Of a DNA stretch of 64,000 nucleotides, positions 23,223 to 35,622 are shown one piece after another. Below the pieces are notes generated by a model. It worked only from the letters and a program-made list of their open reading frames with translations. It did not search any database and was not told the DNA's origin. The stretch spans positions 6,709,001-6,773,000 of the forward strand of contig NC_088308.1 in assembly GCF_910592395.1 (NCBI RefSeq), read 5' to 3'. How positions within the stretch are numbered: the stretch's first letter is position 1; the number at the start of each line of letters is the position of its first letter. The DNA is from Lineus longissimus. Its lineage: Eukaryota > Nemertea > Pilidiophora > Heteronemertea > Lineidae. The position numbers and the translations under genes are program-made.

Positions 23223-26200
23223 AATTGGACAGAGGTTCAGCCAACAACCCAGTGATTGGGTTCGGATACCTGTACGCCACCGCGCTTCACATGACTAATA
23301 ATTTGTTATGATTTTTCCTTGTTCGTTCTTTTCTCGTTTCCTTAAATGAATTTATTTTCTTTAGCAATAGGATGGCAGTCTCAATACAATATTAATGTTT
23401 GGATAGGTTTATGCAATCTACATTTGTATACATGTACATGTATATTATGGCGTTAATTGCTCACCGGATAGTATGGTATTAGGATCCTCCGATAATATCG
23501 TTATATTGAGCAAATGATTTCTTAAACAGAGGCAGACCGTGCGTAATCGTAAGCACGGCTCCAAGTTCTTTGGACTCTGGTGGGTCTTTTGGTTTCATAT
23601 TATAATTACTTCTTCGTTCACATATTCATACTTAAATCTTTACTTCTAATTCATAACCTATAGTCTCCTGATGAAATCAGGATGTAAAACGGGTAGGTTA
23701 GGTCCTATCCTTTTAAATTCCAAGATGATTATATTATTACATACATGTAGGTTTCACATCGAATACTATTAAGTACATGATTAAAGTATATCATAACTTC
23801 AGTGCACGACCAGGAAGGGCGGGGTAATTGATTTGCACAGTAATCAAGACCTAAATGAATTGAACCTCCGTTTCGAGCGAACTTTGTTCTAACCCGTGGC
23901 AATAATAATGCTGACTGACGTTCTCGATATTCGCCGTTGAATGAAGATCAACCGACTTCATTTCAATCAGCGCAACTATCTAACTCGCAATATGACAATT
24001 TGCCGACAGCCATGACGTATATATTTGAGAGAAAAAATACTGGAAGTATAGGACGGGTGAAGAATTATTCGAAGCCTTTGGGCAAATGAGAGAATATTAA
24101 ATCCGTGATAAAGTCACTGGAGCTGTTCTTGCCTCCGGGTTGTGATATCTTCTCTAAGTCATATGTAGTTCTTTTTTCTTCCATCATTACTGCATCAAGT
24201 GCCGTTATACTTTATTTGAAGTACACACAAGAGCAGTCACAAATAAATTTGACTCCTATCTTTAGAAGCAATTGGTCATGTCAGATTACACCGCAGCAAA
24301 GGAAAATTGTTTAATAATGATCTGGCTTCTCCGGGAGGATTTTAGAAGTAAATACGAGGTATGACTTTGATAATCGCTTTGACGCTTAGCGCGCCGTTTA
24401 TGAAGCACCTTTATTAGAGTTTGGGAATGTGATGAATCTCATTTTGTGTTAAAAAGGAGATTTTTATTAATTTTTTATTTTCATGTTGATAAAAGTGCTG
24501 ATGGCTAGTGTACATTTGAATGTGCAATGTACGCAACTTTTCAATAAACTAAACTGATGATTACGAAACAAATAAGCAACTGCAAAAATTAAAGGGCAAC
24601 GTGGCATCACATTTCTAAAAGGTAGAACAGTCTTTATATCTAATAATCCCGGTGCCTTTGCAATCGTTAGATCTCTATTAGCCGATAATACCTACCAATT
24701 TACCGAGGGTTTTTTACGGATTACATTGTTATGATATTCTAAGTAAATGGCGATATCTCCCCGCCTGCGGCAATGTCAGGTAAAGTAACATCAAAGGAAA
24801 GATTACTGTAACCCGCAACATTTTTGCGGGCAATAAAAACCAAACTTCAAAGAAATCCGACCAATAATTCACCCTCCAGAGCCCCAAACTAACGAGGCGG
24901 ACATATAATATACAAGATACTTTGTCCCTAAGCATACTTAATTTACTTTAGTCTCGAAGCATACTTATATCATGACGCAAGCGCACAGTTGGTTCGTCAT
25001 TCATTCATTCATATTGTCCAACAATATGCACCTAATGAACTTTTACTATCTTTGCCGATATTTCAGCTGCCTCCTATCGACAACAGCTGGCTAGGAGATA
25101 GATAAGCTTTCTTTATACATTTACACAATTTACCGGCAACCTATACGGCGTAAATGAATGTGATCAAACGGCGGGTCGTATCACAAACCAGCGGAAACCG
25201 GAACCACAAGAAGAAGGAAACCCCTGTTTCATTAGATGGATTTTGGTAGGATGGAAAATGGATAAAGGGCCCTAGGGGACATCCAGAGTCATGCCCAAAG
25301 GATAGACTAGTCTTTGTCGAACAAATAGAGACTATGGCCATTTATGCGTCAGTGATCCTCAATCTGAGGTTCAGGTAATAAGAAAAGAGGTCAAAGGAAG
25401 ATTTGATCCTAGTCAGGTACTGTAATAGTAACTATTAACAAGTAGGAACACATTTGAAAGGTTTGTAATTTCGTAAGACAAGTCAGACAAGTTACTTTTC
25501 ATGTACTGTTCTTAAAACGACCAACAATAAACCCTACCTTGAAGTGTGTTATGTAGGTGTTAGCCATTTATTGCTATTCGATCGTGACAGCCTCCACTTT
25601 CCACGGCTTAATTAGTCAACTTAGCACGCTTGCACATCATTAGCCTGGTCCATACATAGGTCAGTCAGTCAACAACATATTATTTCTTGAAAGTATCATC
25701 ACATCATTGCATATTTAATTTTAGATGGCGTGCAATAAAATGACATGTCATTCCTAGCGACCTCATGATTACTGGTACTTTTGAAGCGGGATGTATTTCC
25801 GTCTGCTGCGTCATGATCATCGACACACACAACCAACTATTCACATTCGGTACATTTTGCCCTGAAATATTGTACGTCGTTGTAAATGTCTTTCGGCGAA
25901 TGTCCTTTCGTCACTAGATTAATACCAAGATTATCAAAAGAACTCCAGTAAGCGTTCAACACACATAGTTTGCCATCCCTTGATTAAGAATTCTCCAGCA
26001 CTCTTAACTGCGAAATTAGTCAGTCTCGTTGCTGCCTAGTAGAGCTACAGCCGTATGTCATCCCAGCCCAATATCACTTCAACACCTCAATTTAAACGCC
26101 TTCAACGGATTTATATTCATTCGATCAATTCTCGACGAATTAGGGATGTTCAATATGCAGATTGAAATCACTTTCAAGATCAAGTGACAACCTATTTAAC

Positions 26201-26310
26201 CACCGTTTATCGAATAGCTGTCATATCATGATATGCAGTGGCGAGTCGATTTTCAGTAACCTTTCCAACTGAGGTGAAGTATCTCTTCAAACCTTTAATC
26301 ATTATGGCCT
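23223..26310. other. Intergenic, no gene seen
   Basis: AT-rich, with several TACATGTA words near 23425-23445 and 23740. No coding or transposon structure could be supported. Confidence 0.4.
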
Positions 26311-26418
26311 GGGTATGGAAAGGGGATTCATGATGTACCCCGGCCCTCCCTGTCTCGTTACCAAAGCCCCAGCTCCTGGTCCAAAATGTTATACTTGTGC
26401 TTGCTTTGGACTTGTAAA

Positions 26419-26480
26419 TGGACAAATGGCTCAGCGGTCGACTAAGCGGGATGGCGTAAGATCGAGGCGCCCCTCCCTTC
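26419..26480 (+). mobile_element. tRNA-like (A-box) SINE fragment
   Basis: TGGCTCAGCGGTCGACTAAGC at 26427-26447 fits the A-box and D-arm consensus of a tRNA. The following GGATGGCGTAAGATCGAGGCGCCCC contains only a poor B-box (GATCGAGGC). It is not a functional tRNA. The overlapping frames at 26207-26515 (minus) and 26315-26599 (plus) run through this repeat and are discounted. Confidence 0.3.
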
Positions 26481-26599
26481 GACAAGTCAACAGCAATCTT
26501 AATTGTTCTTGTCAACTGAAAAAAGTGACAGCCAAACGTAAGTGCTCGCCGCCTGTTGTTCTTAAACCTGTGACTACGCCATGTATCTCACAACTTTAA

Positions 26600-27564
26600 G
26601 ATTCAAACCATTTTTGTTCTAAAATATGATAAAAAGCATACGAGTAACATAAAATCCTTGTAGTAGCACTGACGCAGTTCAGCAGTGCAATGACAGTAGA
26701 TCCGCTTCACTACACAACAACGTAATAGAGCGCAGCTAACGAGCCTAGCTTTCTTGATGACAGTCATTACGGTGTCATCATTCGGAGTCTTGATTGAAAG
26801 TGGAAGATTTCGTTCTAACAAATGGTGATTGCAAATATCGTGAAGCAAGTTATATTGGCCGTCTAATGATTTAAGACCGTAACGCAGGAATGAAACGAGG
26901 ACGTCTCGAGAGGTTTAGCACTTTTTAGTCAATTTGACAAGACACCGTCTCTTGTCGTAACATGCAGCACTAACAGCCTATCGTATGTGAACAATAGCGT
27001 TATCGATCATCAGGCATGTTTATTGAAATTTATCCCACTCGGTACCAACTCTACATTGTCATGCCGACACACGAGGGTACAACTCACAGACTTCAAATAT
27101 GTCCTTTAAAAGGCGTTACACGTAACTTCCCTTTAGTGGCAAACGATATTGAATATCACAAGCCGCTACAATTTTCGAAAACAAGGCGCATATGGACGCC
27201 TTTATCTTGTTTTTTTATACAAAGTTGCATGAAGGCAACACGGGCTCTGTTCTCATATCATTTAAGATATCACTTGACGATAAAACGGGCCGGCGATATA
27301 AGAGAAAAAAGTATGTATAACAACCAGATAAAAGTATACGCACTAGCTTTGTCCGTTCGCTCTAAGTTATACAATTCCAGTTACCATAAATGTTTGCCAT
27401 TATATTAGCCTCCCGACAACTAATCAGACGGAGAGATGGTATGTTCCACGAGAACCAGAGTACCACGACATCGGATGATAAGCCCATTAGACGTACAGTG
27501 ATGGACCCAGGCCAGTGCTGAACTGTTGTGTCCTTCATTAACATCTGCCGCCATATAGTGTTTC
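26600..27564. other. Intergenic, no supportable gene
   Basis: A 130-codon plus-strand frame (27016-27408) has no recognised domain. Nothing else noted. Confidence 0.35.
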
Positions 27565-28080
27565 CTAAGCCGGAGATGGAGTCTTGATACCGACATAGGA
27601 GCCCTTTTCTATTTCTTGTAATGAAGTATCGTGTAGCACATTTATCTCATTCCGGTGGCCGATTTGTACGCAACAAGGCTTTGCAAGGGGATGAGTGAAT
27701 GACAGAATAGGCTCATCTTCGAGGCGCACGAATCGCGAAGGGGGTAGCAAGTAATTAAGAACAGTGTCAACGGTCAAAATAGTACGCATGGACTGGGTCA
27801 AGTCGATTTGAAAGGGTGAAATGGATGGCTTTCCTTGAAATGCCGGTTGCTTATATATGGTGTTTCTTAGCTTGGTGCCAAAGTTTTTTTTAGATTTCGG
27901 TTTCATCCTATTTTTCATATTCTCCATTGCTCCTTCTACAGCACACCCATTGGCAGCTCCAGTCAGTTGTTCATGTTGCATGTGGCAGATGTAGCTATAG
28001 TGTGACATCATGGGAACTAGTCCCTGGAAACGGAATTCCCATAGCGTGATGAGCAATGTTTGGCCTTTGGACCCTTTTAA
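27565..28080 (-). CDS. Open frame of unknown function, possible exon
   Basis: The frame is open for 171 sense codons, from 28080 down to the stop at 27565. This is among the longest in the window outside the receptors. Residue use is balanced, with charged, Pro and aromatic residues mixed, including FVRLEDEPILSFTHPLAKP and a C-terminal EIEKGSYVGIKTPSPA. The first internal ATG pair is at about codon 24 of the open frame. No domain, signal peptide or membrane segment is recognised, and no splice acceptor was clearly identified at the 5' edge. It may be a single exon, a transposon remnant or chance. Confidence 0.25.
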   Translation of the reverse strand, partial: LKGSKGQTLLITLWEFRFQGLVPMMSHYSYICHMQHEQLTGAANGCAVEGAMENMKNRMKPKSKKNFGTKLRNTIYKQPAFQGKPSISPFQIDLTQSMRTILTVDTVLNYLLPPSRFVRLEDEPILSFTHPLAKPCCVQIGHRNEINVLHDTSLQEIEKGSYVGIKTPSPA

Positions 28081-28416
28081 TCACCGTTTACACGATTCTC
28101 GATATTCTGCAGGTAATTGGCCTAGTGGCTTGGTCACGAAAGACGATGCTCGATTAATTAATAACCCTGGGGATGAAGCAAGCCTTAGGGCAATTATTTA
28201 TTATCTATTTGGCCCTTAACTAAGTAACACGACGGGGGCCATAGCCACAGTTACCGCCATCGCGCTATGTTCCGACTGAGCTAGAAATGTCATTAAAGGG
28301 ACAGCTTGGCCGTAGATTTTACCTTGCCCTGAGGAAAACACTCAGGCTTGCCATTAAGCGCCGCCACAAGTAGTACATATATTATACTAATGCTGATGTC
28401 TGATAACGATTTTCAG

Positions 28417-28616
28417 ATTCGTTGCGTTGTGAGGCAGTTTTGGACATGGCTTGTGAATTTCCGGCAGGCCTACGGTTACATCCCGATCTGGAGGGTGGCC
28501 CAGAAAACGTTCCCCTCACACAATGGATACACAATAACGTTCCCAATGGTTTATCGTCTGACCGTCGAATTGCTGGTGAAGGTTGTTATCTATTGACGAG
28601 TACCACCTGTGCATAA
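28417..28616 (+). CDS. Possible terminal exon, protein unknown
   Basis: An acceptor-like ACGATTTTCAG at 28406-28416 opens into a frame ending with TAA at 28614-28616. The peptide (…EFPAGLRLHPDLEGGPENV… then WIHNNVPNGLSSDRRIAGEG) has coding-like composition and locally higher G+C. A second plus-strand frame overlaps it (28348-28596), and no domain is recognised, so confidence is low. Confidence 0.2.
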
Positions 28617-30179
28617 TCGAATGGGAAGGACTCGCCTGAGCGAGGTTCTTGCAATTGGCCGCTTTCGATGCGTATGCCTTTATTGGCATGGAAGATGCGA
28701 CACTGCGAAACATTTTCTTATATTTCTAGAACTAAGGGCGGATTAGATTATGTTGATATCCGTAGCTTACTTCCCCAATATTGCTTAAAGTGACTCATTT
28801 AACGTGTTGTCTAGGGACAGAAATCAAAAGGTATATTGAACTTCAACTATAAGTAATATCGGTTGTAATGAATTGGACGGTGAAAATCCTCTGAAGAGTT
28901 AAAAAGGATTTTCGGCTGCAAGACAAGGAATTTTGTTCTGGGGAATGATAATTCCAGAGGATAAAGATTAATTGCAGTGAACCTGAAAACTACCTCTCTT
29001 TGGTTATCAATGCATTATCATCCAACAACAGTGATCGTCCAGACTACAATAACCTTGTATCGCCCGAGGCAGCCATTAGTAACATAGCTTCAAATAACAA
29101 CTGAATATACAAAGATTTAGCATAGGCTACTACCAAGTGAACTGTACTGATGGCTTCCTGGACTTTGCGCAACGCAACGCAACGAGCGAAATGGGGGAGC
29201 GACCATTATTGTGCCATAATGTACCATAACTAGATATTGTTACCTCTGTATTTCCGAGAACACCCCGTAATGTTTTCAGGCACATCGAATTTCGTGCAAA
29301 AGTGAACTTTCACAATTTGTTTACAACATTCCGAATATTGTAATGATGCTCTGATCCGAAAGGATTTACAGTCGTAAAGATTCGACTACCTCATGGAGAC
29401 AGAATGCTCTCAAGATACTGACAGCATCATCACCATAGTAGTGGCCAATGGCGATAGCGGACAATTCCAATACCGTTACGAACTCAAACAATTTTGTGTC
29501 CTGTGACCCCACAGCATGAAATTAGTTTCCAGTGCCTATGATACCATCAACGCCAACTGTAATGTTAGACCTTCTTTTGTTCTTACCTTCCATCAGCCCA
29601 ACGATATGATCGCTTTAGCCCGACAGCGACAGCTTAGCGGCGAGGTGATCCTATCAGTGGGCATACTAGTATTGGTTTCAAAGTCACCCAATGCTATTAA
29701 AGTGTAGCGTCACCGTGAATACGTTTGATGTTGCGGTTCATCCACGACGACATCTCAGACATCAATGTAATTGATGAATCAGGCACAAAGCGAACAAATA
29801 CTTGACATGGATTGTGTATAAAGGGACAATTTGGGTATGGGATTTCTGGCCATTCTTAATTCACTTATGTGAATGCGTAATTTGATCAGTGACTTAGCAC
29901 AACAGAACCATGCCTGGTGAAAGCTGCATATCATTAGACTTTCTCTGAGCAAGATGAGATTGAATGCGGAGTGGCAATCAGATTGAAATCAAGATTTTAA
30001 TTATCTCCCAGCATTTTCAACAAGGTCTAACGATTGCGGCGCGGTTTCCCCCGTCTTTAGAGTGCTATCAGTCAACAAGGATGGCGTATCCATTGCATGT
30101 TTATAAATTTAAGATTTTGATTGCCTTTTGGAAATAAAAAACTACTTGAACCTACTTACATTAAATCGTATCATAGACT
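28617..30179. other. Intergenic, no gene seen
   Basis: A 63-codon frame at 29516-29707 has no recognised domain. Otherwise this is unremarkable AT-rich sequence leading up to the transposon at 30189. Confidence 0.4.
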
Positions 30180-30188
30180 AGACTTCCG
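30180..30188. repeat. Target-site duplication, left copy
   Basis: AGACTTCCG directly abuts the left terminal repeat of the 944-bp transposon. Confidence 0.9.
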
Positions 30189-31132
30189 CAAGGAGGATAC
30201 CGCGGTGACGTCACGGCTTTTCCAAGATGGCGCTGCATATTGTAAACAAACTCGATCCACGGCCAAGGGAAAATCAAGTCATCAAAAAAGTTAGATTTTT
30301 CGCATCAAATCAGAGTTATTAGTACTTTTCTGCTATGAAATAAGTCTTCAGACAATAAGCTATCATTTGAATAATGAAAAGTGCTGTTTTGATGGGGAAA
30401 AATAGGGTTTTTTAAACCAAATAGCCGGGCACCGATCTTCCAAAATTAGCGATGGTTTCAAAACAGTCTCCCAGATATGGGGCAATCTCTTCATTATCAT
30501 AATGGGATTTGGAGTCATGTTTACAGATTTTACAAGTTCGAGACCTGTAATACCTAAAACTCGCATAGATCCCCATAGATCCCCTCTATTTGTCGAGTTA
30601 GCGCCCCTGTAAGATCATGCATTTTCGGACACTAGAACGAAATCTTCCTGCGGATATCGCGGTTTCGGTGATGATTTAAGGAGAAATTGACTGTTCTTAG
30701 AGTTGTATGGGACAGAAATGAGTTCATACTTCATGAATACATGAATATATTATGATATGGGCGGGCTTCTAAGTCAAAACAATAACAAACTCAACTGCAT
30801 CTCTACTGTATATTGCGTAGTGCATTGCCTAGTGTATTTCGTAGTGTATTTTAGCGGAGACATTATTTCCGCACTTTGGCCACGTCAAACGTCTTTTTTA
30901 TTCGTGGAAGTTAATCTGCTCTGTAAATTTTATTTTACACAGGAAGAATCCATACTAGGTATTGCAATATTTCATGTCTATTGGTGTTTTTGTGTACAGG
31001 AGCGCACCAGACAGTGAGACGTGGGGATGTGTTCAGTGCTGGTGCTGTCAGTAGACTGAATCTGATTGGCCATAGCGATCACTAATATGGGTCGGGATCA
31101 CGTGATGTGACGTCACCGCGGTATCCTCCTTG
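30189..31132. mobile_element. Non-autonomous DNA transposon, 944 bp
   Basis: The two ends are perfect 26-bp inverted repeats, 30189-30214 and 31107-31132, beginning CAAGGAGGATACCGCGGTGA. The element is flanked by a perfect 9-bp direct repeat AGACTTCCG at 30180-30188 and 31133-31141. Just inside the left end is CCAAGATGGCGC. Internal frames (30757-31017 plus, 86 codons; 30363-30566 minus) show no transposase features, so it must be mobilised in trans. An 8-9-bp duplication is compatible with Mutator-like, hAT, P or Merlin elements. The choice cannot be made from this copy. Perfect ends and duplication imply recent insertion. Confidence 0.92.
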
Positions 31133-31141
31133 AGACTTCCG
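31133..31141. repeat. Target-site duplication, right copy
   Basis: AGACTTCCG directly abuts the right terminal repeat; identical to 30180-30188. Confidence 0.9.
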
Positions 31142-31456
31142 TAGCCTGTTAGTGACAAAGCGTCGGTTTCTTTTGTGCTGTGGACCACAGGGTTGATGCA
31201 GTGCAACTTTGACGAGTTCAAAGATTCTGAATAGTGAGGTTTTGCGAATCGTACAAAATACAAAATACGAATTACAAAAGTTTAGTTACAAAGTCATCCA
31301 CGTTCCATTTTGCTGTCTTGCATCCAGTGTTATGTATTTTGAAGGGGGATGAATGTGACTGATTGCGCTAACTTGGCCGATGTTTTACGCTAGTTGAAAA
31401 ACGGGACGTTTTGATATTGTACATGTAAACGAATTTGTAACGTCTCGGCCAGTTCA

Positions 31457-31740
31457 CACCCAGGAGAAGTTACGTTATCACTTGAGGTAAAATAAATCGC
31501 TCAATGACACACTCTATATCAATCTGGACACTCAGGAGAATAGTGTCGGTCGTTGTTATCTGAAGTCAAAAAATCACTCAAAGACACTCTCTAAATCAAT
31601 CTTCAAAGACACACTATATATCAATCCTGACACCCAAGAGAAGTTTCGTTATCATCTGAAGTGAAAACATCTCTCACTCAATAACACACCCTGTATAAAT
31701 CTGGACACTCGGAAAAACTTTCGTTATCATCCGAAGTAAA
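31457..31740. repeat. Minisatellite, about 3.5 units of 73-100 bp
   Basis: Units begin GAGAAGTTACGTTATCACTT near 31464, GAGAATAGTGTCGGTCGTTG near 31533, GAGAAGTTTCGTTATCATCT near 31635, and a partial GAAAAACTTTCGTTATCATC near 31710. Each contains GAAGT(A/G/C)AAA, a TCAATGACACACTCTATATC-like core and GGACACTC/TGACACCC. The second unit is longer because the CACT-CTAAATCAATCTTCAAAGACACAC part is doubled. No coding role is seen. Confidence 0.7.
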
Positions 31741-32523
31741 TTTGAAAGGGAGTTGTAAAGAACAGGTGAAAAGGTGATGAGGCAACGATTATGGTGAAAA
31801 GGCCACGGATGTTTCACTAGTGATCGTTACGAGTGTTCAGCAGATTAATATAACTGGGTCCCGGCCGGTAATCAGATTCCATCTTGGGTAGCGTTTTCTT
31901 CGTTCTCATTCGACATGATGACAAGCCATCAGTGGCTCATTAGGGTCCTTTTCTTCTCGGGGATTAGAGTTCACAGCTAAGTGGCGGCGTCAATACGTTC
32001 ATGTGTGTAGGGTATGACATATTCTAGCCATAAGGCCGGGGGAACGTGATCATTGGTTTCTCGTCAATAACTTTGAGCCCTGTGTACATTGTAAGATCAT
32101 GATGAAGAAATCCCCGTTGTTTTATGGATATGGCATTTGCCAACGAACCAAGCGTCCCCGGTTCGAAGGCATATACATCTACGTCCGGGGCTGCACAAGA
32201 GCCGCACTCGTTTGAAGATGATCAGTCACCCCCAAAAGAACACGAATAGCGACTGCTTCTAATTAAATAAGTGTGTGTTGCTCTATCTTATACTGAAAAA
32301 CAATGAGTAATCAGCCTTTTCGACCACGCTGCGACTGTCTGGCACCAACATATACGCCAAAAAAGCTTTCAATCTACCGTAGCAAGACTTCTCGACCTTG
32401 CTGTGGCCGTGATACCAACAAATATTCCAAAATAGCTAACTATCTACCGTAGTCACATCGCCTATCGCTCACATTGCCCATCAGCATTCGAGTTACGTTA
32501 ATGCAAGCAAAAAAAAATCCGAA

Positions 32524-32727
32524 TTAAGGAGGCTTCGATTCTGACCAATAAGTACAGTAAAACGATTTGCGACTGGCGCCAGCACTTTCAACCTTTGGAT
32601 ATTGCGCTGATGATAAATACTCATCCGGATTCAAATCCCGTTCGAAATGATTGGCATCATCAAGGATTTGGTCCGTGGCAACATTCATTGCGTCAATCAC
32701 TTGACCTCGCAAAACGTGCCCATAGTT
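32524..32727 (-). CDS. Possible terminal exon, protein unknown
   Basis: On the minus strand an acceptor-like TCTGTATTCATAG (AG ending just before 32727) opens 67 codons that end with TAA at 32524-32526. The peptide is hydrophilic and coding-like: GQVIDAMNVATDQILDDANH, then FERDLNPDEYLSSAQYPKVE, and a C-terminus containing Arg-Lys followed by SFYCTYWSESKPP. The third codon positions look non-random. No domain is recognised. The dibasic site close to the end could suit a peptide precursor, but only one Cys follows it, so this is speculation. No upstream exon was found. Confidence 0.33.
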   Translation of the reverse strand, partial: NYGHVLRGQVIDAMNVATDQILDDANHFERDLNPDEYLSSAQYPKVESAGASRKSFYCTYWSESKPP

Positions 32728-32819
32728 CTATGAATACAGATATTTCACTTCGGCAATTGTTTGACGGGAAGAAATTGAGCAGTATCAATACAGAGAAAAA
32801 CCAGACACCAACATTCTGA

Positions 32820-35620
32820 TATCGTATGCGTGTGAAACCTGATAGAATGTTCGCGGAATTTCTAAAAAAAACTTAATTTTCATCATTTTCATTTTGACAG
32901 GCTTCGCAATATTTTCCAGCCGGGTGTTTTCAATTAAAAAGATGTTCTGCCTTTTTTTGCAAAAAAACGATCGCGGAACATTGACAGTTTTACATTAGTG
33001 CAACGTATTTTTTTGTATGCTGCATAAATTGGATACGGCCCACTGACCCTTCTCTATTGCGAGAGTAGGGATGTACATCATAAATATTACATACAGCAAT
33101 CTAGTCAAATGTCGTTCCATAATGCCGAGTATGCGGCCGTTCGCTATCCTCCAGCAGAGAGGGATTTATCAATTCGTCCGACCCCGCCAGTAATTACACT
33201 GGATAGTCCAATTCGAAACAGCGCCTGAGGTATTGCGCCTTCTTTATCTTTCTTCTCCCCCTAAATTTAGTTGCGGGCTTATTTGCCCACGTTGATAGCA
33301 TAGGAAATGATTTAAGGTCATCGCAAATACAGCTTCATTAACACCAGATATCCGTATTAAACCATTTCGATCATCGATCGCTTCAATTTGAGATAAATCA
33401 GTTGCAAGGCTGATTGATTAGTTCCTAGAGACAATTGCACCGCCTTATCTCCAGTCTTCCAATATTATCTCATTGAAACTTGGATCAACTAGGAATCCTC
33501 GATTGTTCCCCATACAGTTGAATTCAAAAGCTTGAAGAGCACTGGGGTATCAAATTGAAACTTTGCAATTGCTGAGTCTTTCCTTTTTCAAGACAAACTG
33601 GCAACAATAGTTGCCTTATCGAGATAAGGCATTCCTGATGATCTCCTGATACACAACAATTGTCATTCATTTTCTTATCTCAAGTTTTCCAATATTGACA
33701 CATTGAAACTGGTATAAATTACAGCCTATGTCATGCTATTCAGTTTTGTTAATGCGCATGTAGATTCTTGAATGAATCTAAGTGAATATCTTAACAAAAA
33801 ACTTTTTCAATAATCGTGTAAAGAGGATATCAGGATCTTTGACCTGAATTGCTATGACGAATTTGGTCCGGTTGTTCAAAGAAAAATAACATACGTAGCG
33901 TTAGTGCTCCCTTGATGCATTCATCAAGTCTATTACTTGAATTGCGTCACGACAACATTAACGCCAAGACAGTAAAATCTCTCTAAATACCCTTGACACT
34001 GCTCAGCCATGCACCCAAGCTCATCGTCATAGTGGTGTTTGTAGTTCAAACAAGTACAAACACAGACACTTTCGCCACCAGCTATTTACACTTTCGTCAT
34101 TCATGCAACATAATTTCGAACTTTCACAGCTATGCGAATCATTACACATGCCTCGTGCACTTCCGCACTCCATCTCGCCTACCCCATACACCTTTTTTAC
34201 TTCACTAAACCACAACAAAGTACACCACCCGATTATAGCCTTTTCGCTTCTCATCCCTGTTTGCGGGATCTTATATAAGTAAAATGCCTGTACACTGATG
34301 ATCACTATCCAATTAGTTCTTCCTCTCATTCACTTGGCTTCTCATTTTCAGCCTCCACTCCGTATGGTGGTGCAATCAAAGCGTTGACATTTGCCGGATG
34401 GCAGCCCAATTTACAATCGACCTCTGTCAACAGCATCGATTTCCAATAACCGTAAAATCTCAATTTTCCGATGAGTAAACGATTTGTAAATCGAAGAAAG
34501 TTAATCTTGGGAGGAATGTTGACACCGTCGTTTTAATAAGATGGTCGGAAAGTGAATATTCTCTGCTTTTGTACAGGCTTCAATTAACGGGACTGAATAA
34601 AGGACGCCGCCGTATTCAGTGGAATGCTGTCAAATAATTGGCGGATAAAATGCCATGATTTCGATCCAATATGTACTTCTAAGACTTAAGGCACCATCAA
34701 AAATTGATCATCACGACATATCAATTATAGTCAGCGTGGTTTCGTCTAGAGATCCCATGCCCCCTCTCTAACTGTAAGCACCAAGAAAGGCAATACATCA
34801 AACTGTATTCTGGATGTAAAGAGTTAAACGAAGTTGGGCTGGAAAAGCGAGGTTTCGATAAATCCCGGGAACGCCAACGCCAACGCCTATCTACATGTTT
34901 GACAATGTGTTAGGTGGTCAAACAAGGTGAAAGCAGTTTGCAATGGCGCTTTAGGGAATTTACTAGGGCCCCCTTCTATTGCATGCCAACACTGTCTCAG
35001 CATGAACTATTTTGAGATCATTATTATCACCTTTTAACAGTGACCATGGCAATATATTTATACTCAATACCAACAGTAGCACAATAGCGTCGTTCTTTCC
35101 GCTGTTGTCAAGATCACTTCGTTTATCATGTTGTTCGAACAATTGTATAAAGATTCTGATAACACATTATACGTGAAAGTGCGAAAATAATCAATACTTT
35201 TTAGTATTAAATAGATTTTCAATTTATTGCCAAAAAAGTGCCAGAAAACCCGTACTCTCATTATACTTCTTGTGCAGTGATAGTAGTGTGATGAGGCGGC
35301 CCTACTCTCACTGCTTGAATTGGCCTTGAGTTTCGGCCTTAAACAGTTTTAATCGGCTCAAAGTGGGAATAGATATTCACTTTAGTAATATTAAACAAGG
35401 TTACATTACAGCAGACTCGAAGATGTTTTTTAAATCGTCGCATTTACGGCATTTTGTTCGAGCATTCTGCCGCCTACCTTGGTGTAAATTACACGTGCAA
35501 TGGAAGCCAATACTGGCAGAGGGAATATACTTGAATATTATCTGCTGCTTTGGAGAATACATCCAGTCTCAAAATAGAATCCAAGAGCGGCACCGATGCC
35601 ACTCCCTGCCCACCATTTCA
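32820..35620. other. Intergenic, local old duplication
   Basis: The only structure is a diverged direct repeat of about 60 bp with a period of 230. CTTATCTCCAGTCTTCCAAT at 33444 recurs as CTTATCTCAAGTTTTCCAAT at 33674, followed in both by CATTGAAACT(T)GG. A minus-strand poly(A) signal, AATAAA, at 35223-35228 lies about 395 bases past the stop of the receptor at 35623. Confidence 0.45.
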
Positions 35621-35622
35621 TC

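Noticed and set aside
26207-26599. Opposed frames of 94-102 codons
   Set aside because: They cover a tRNA-like repeat and each other; neither has a recognisable protein.
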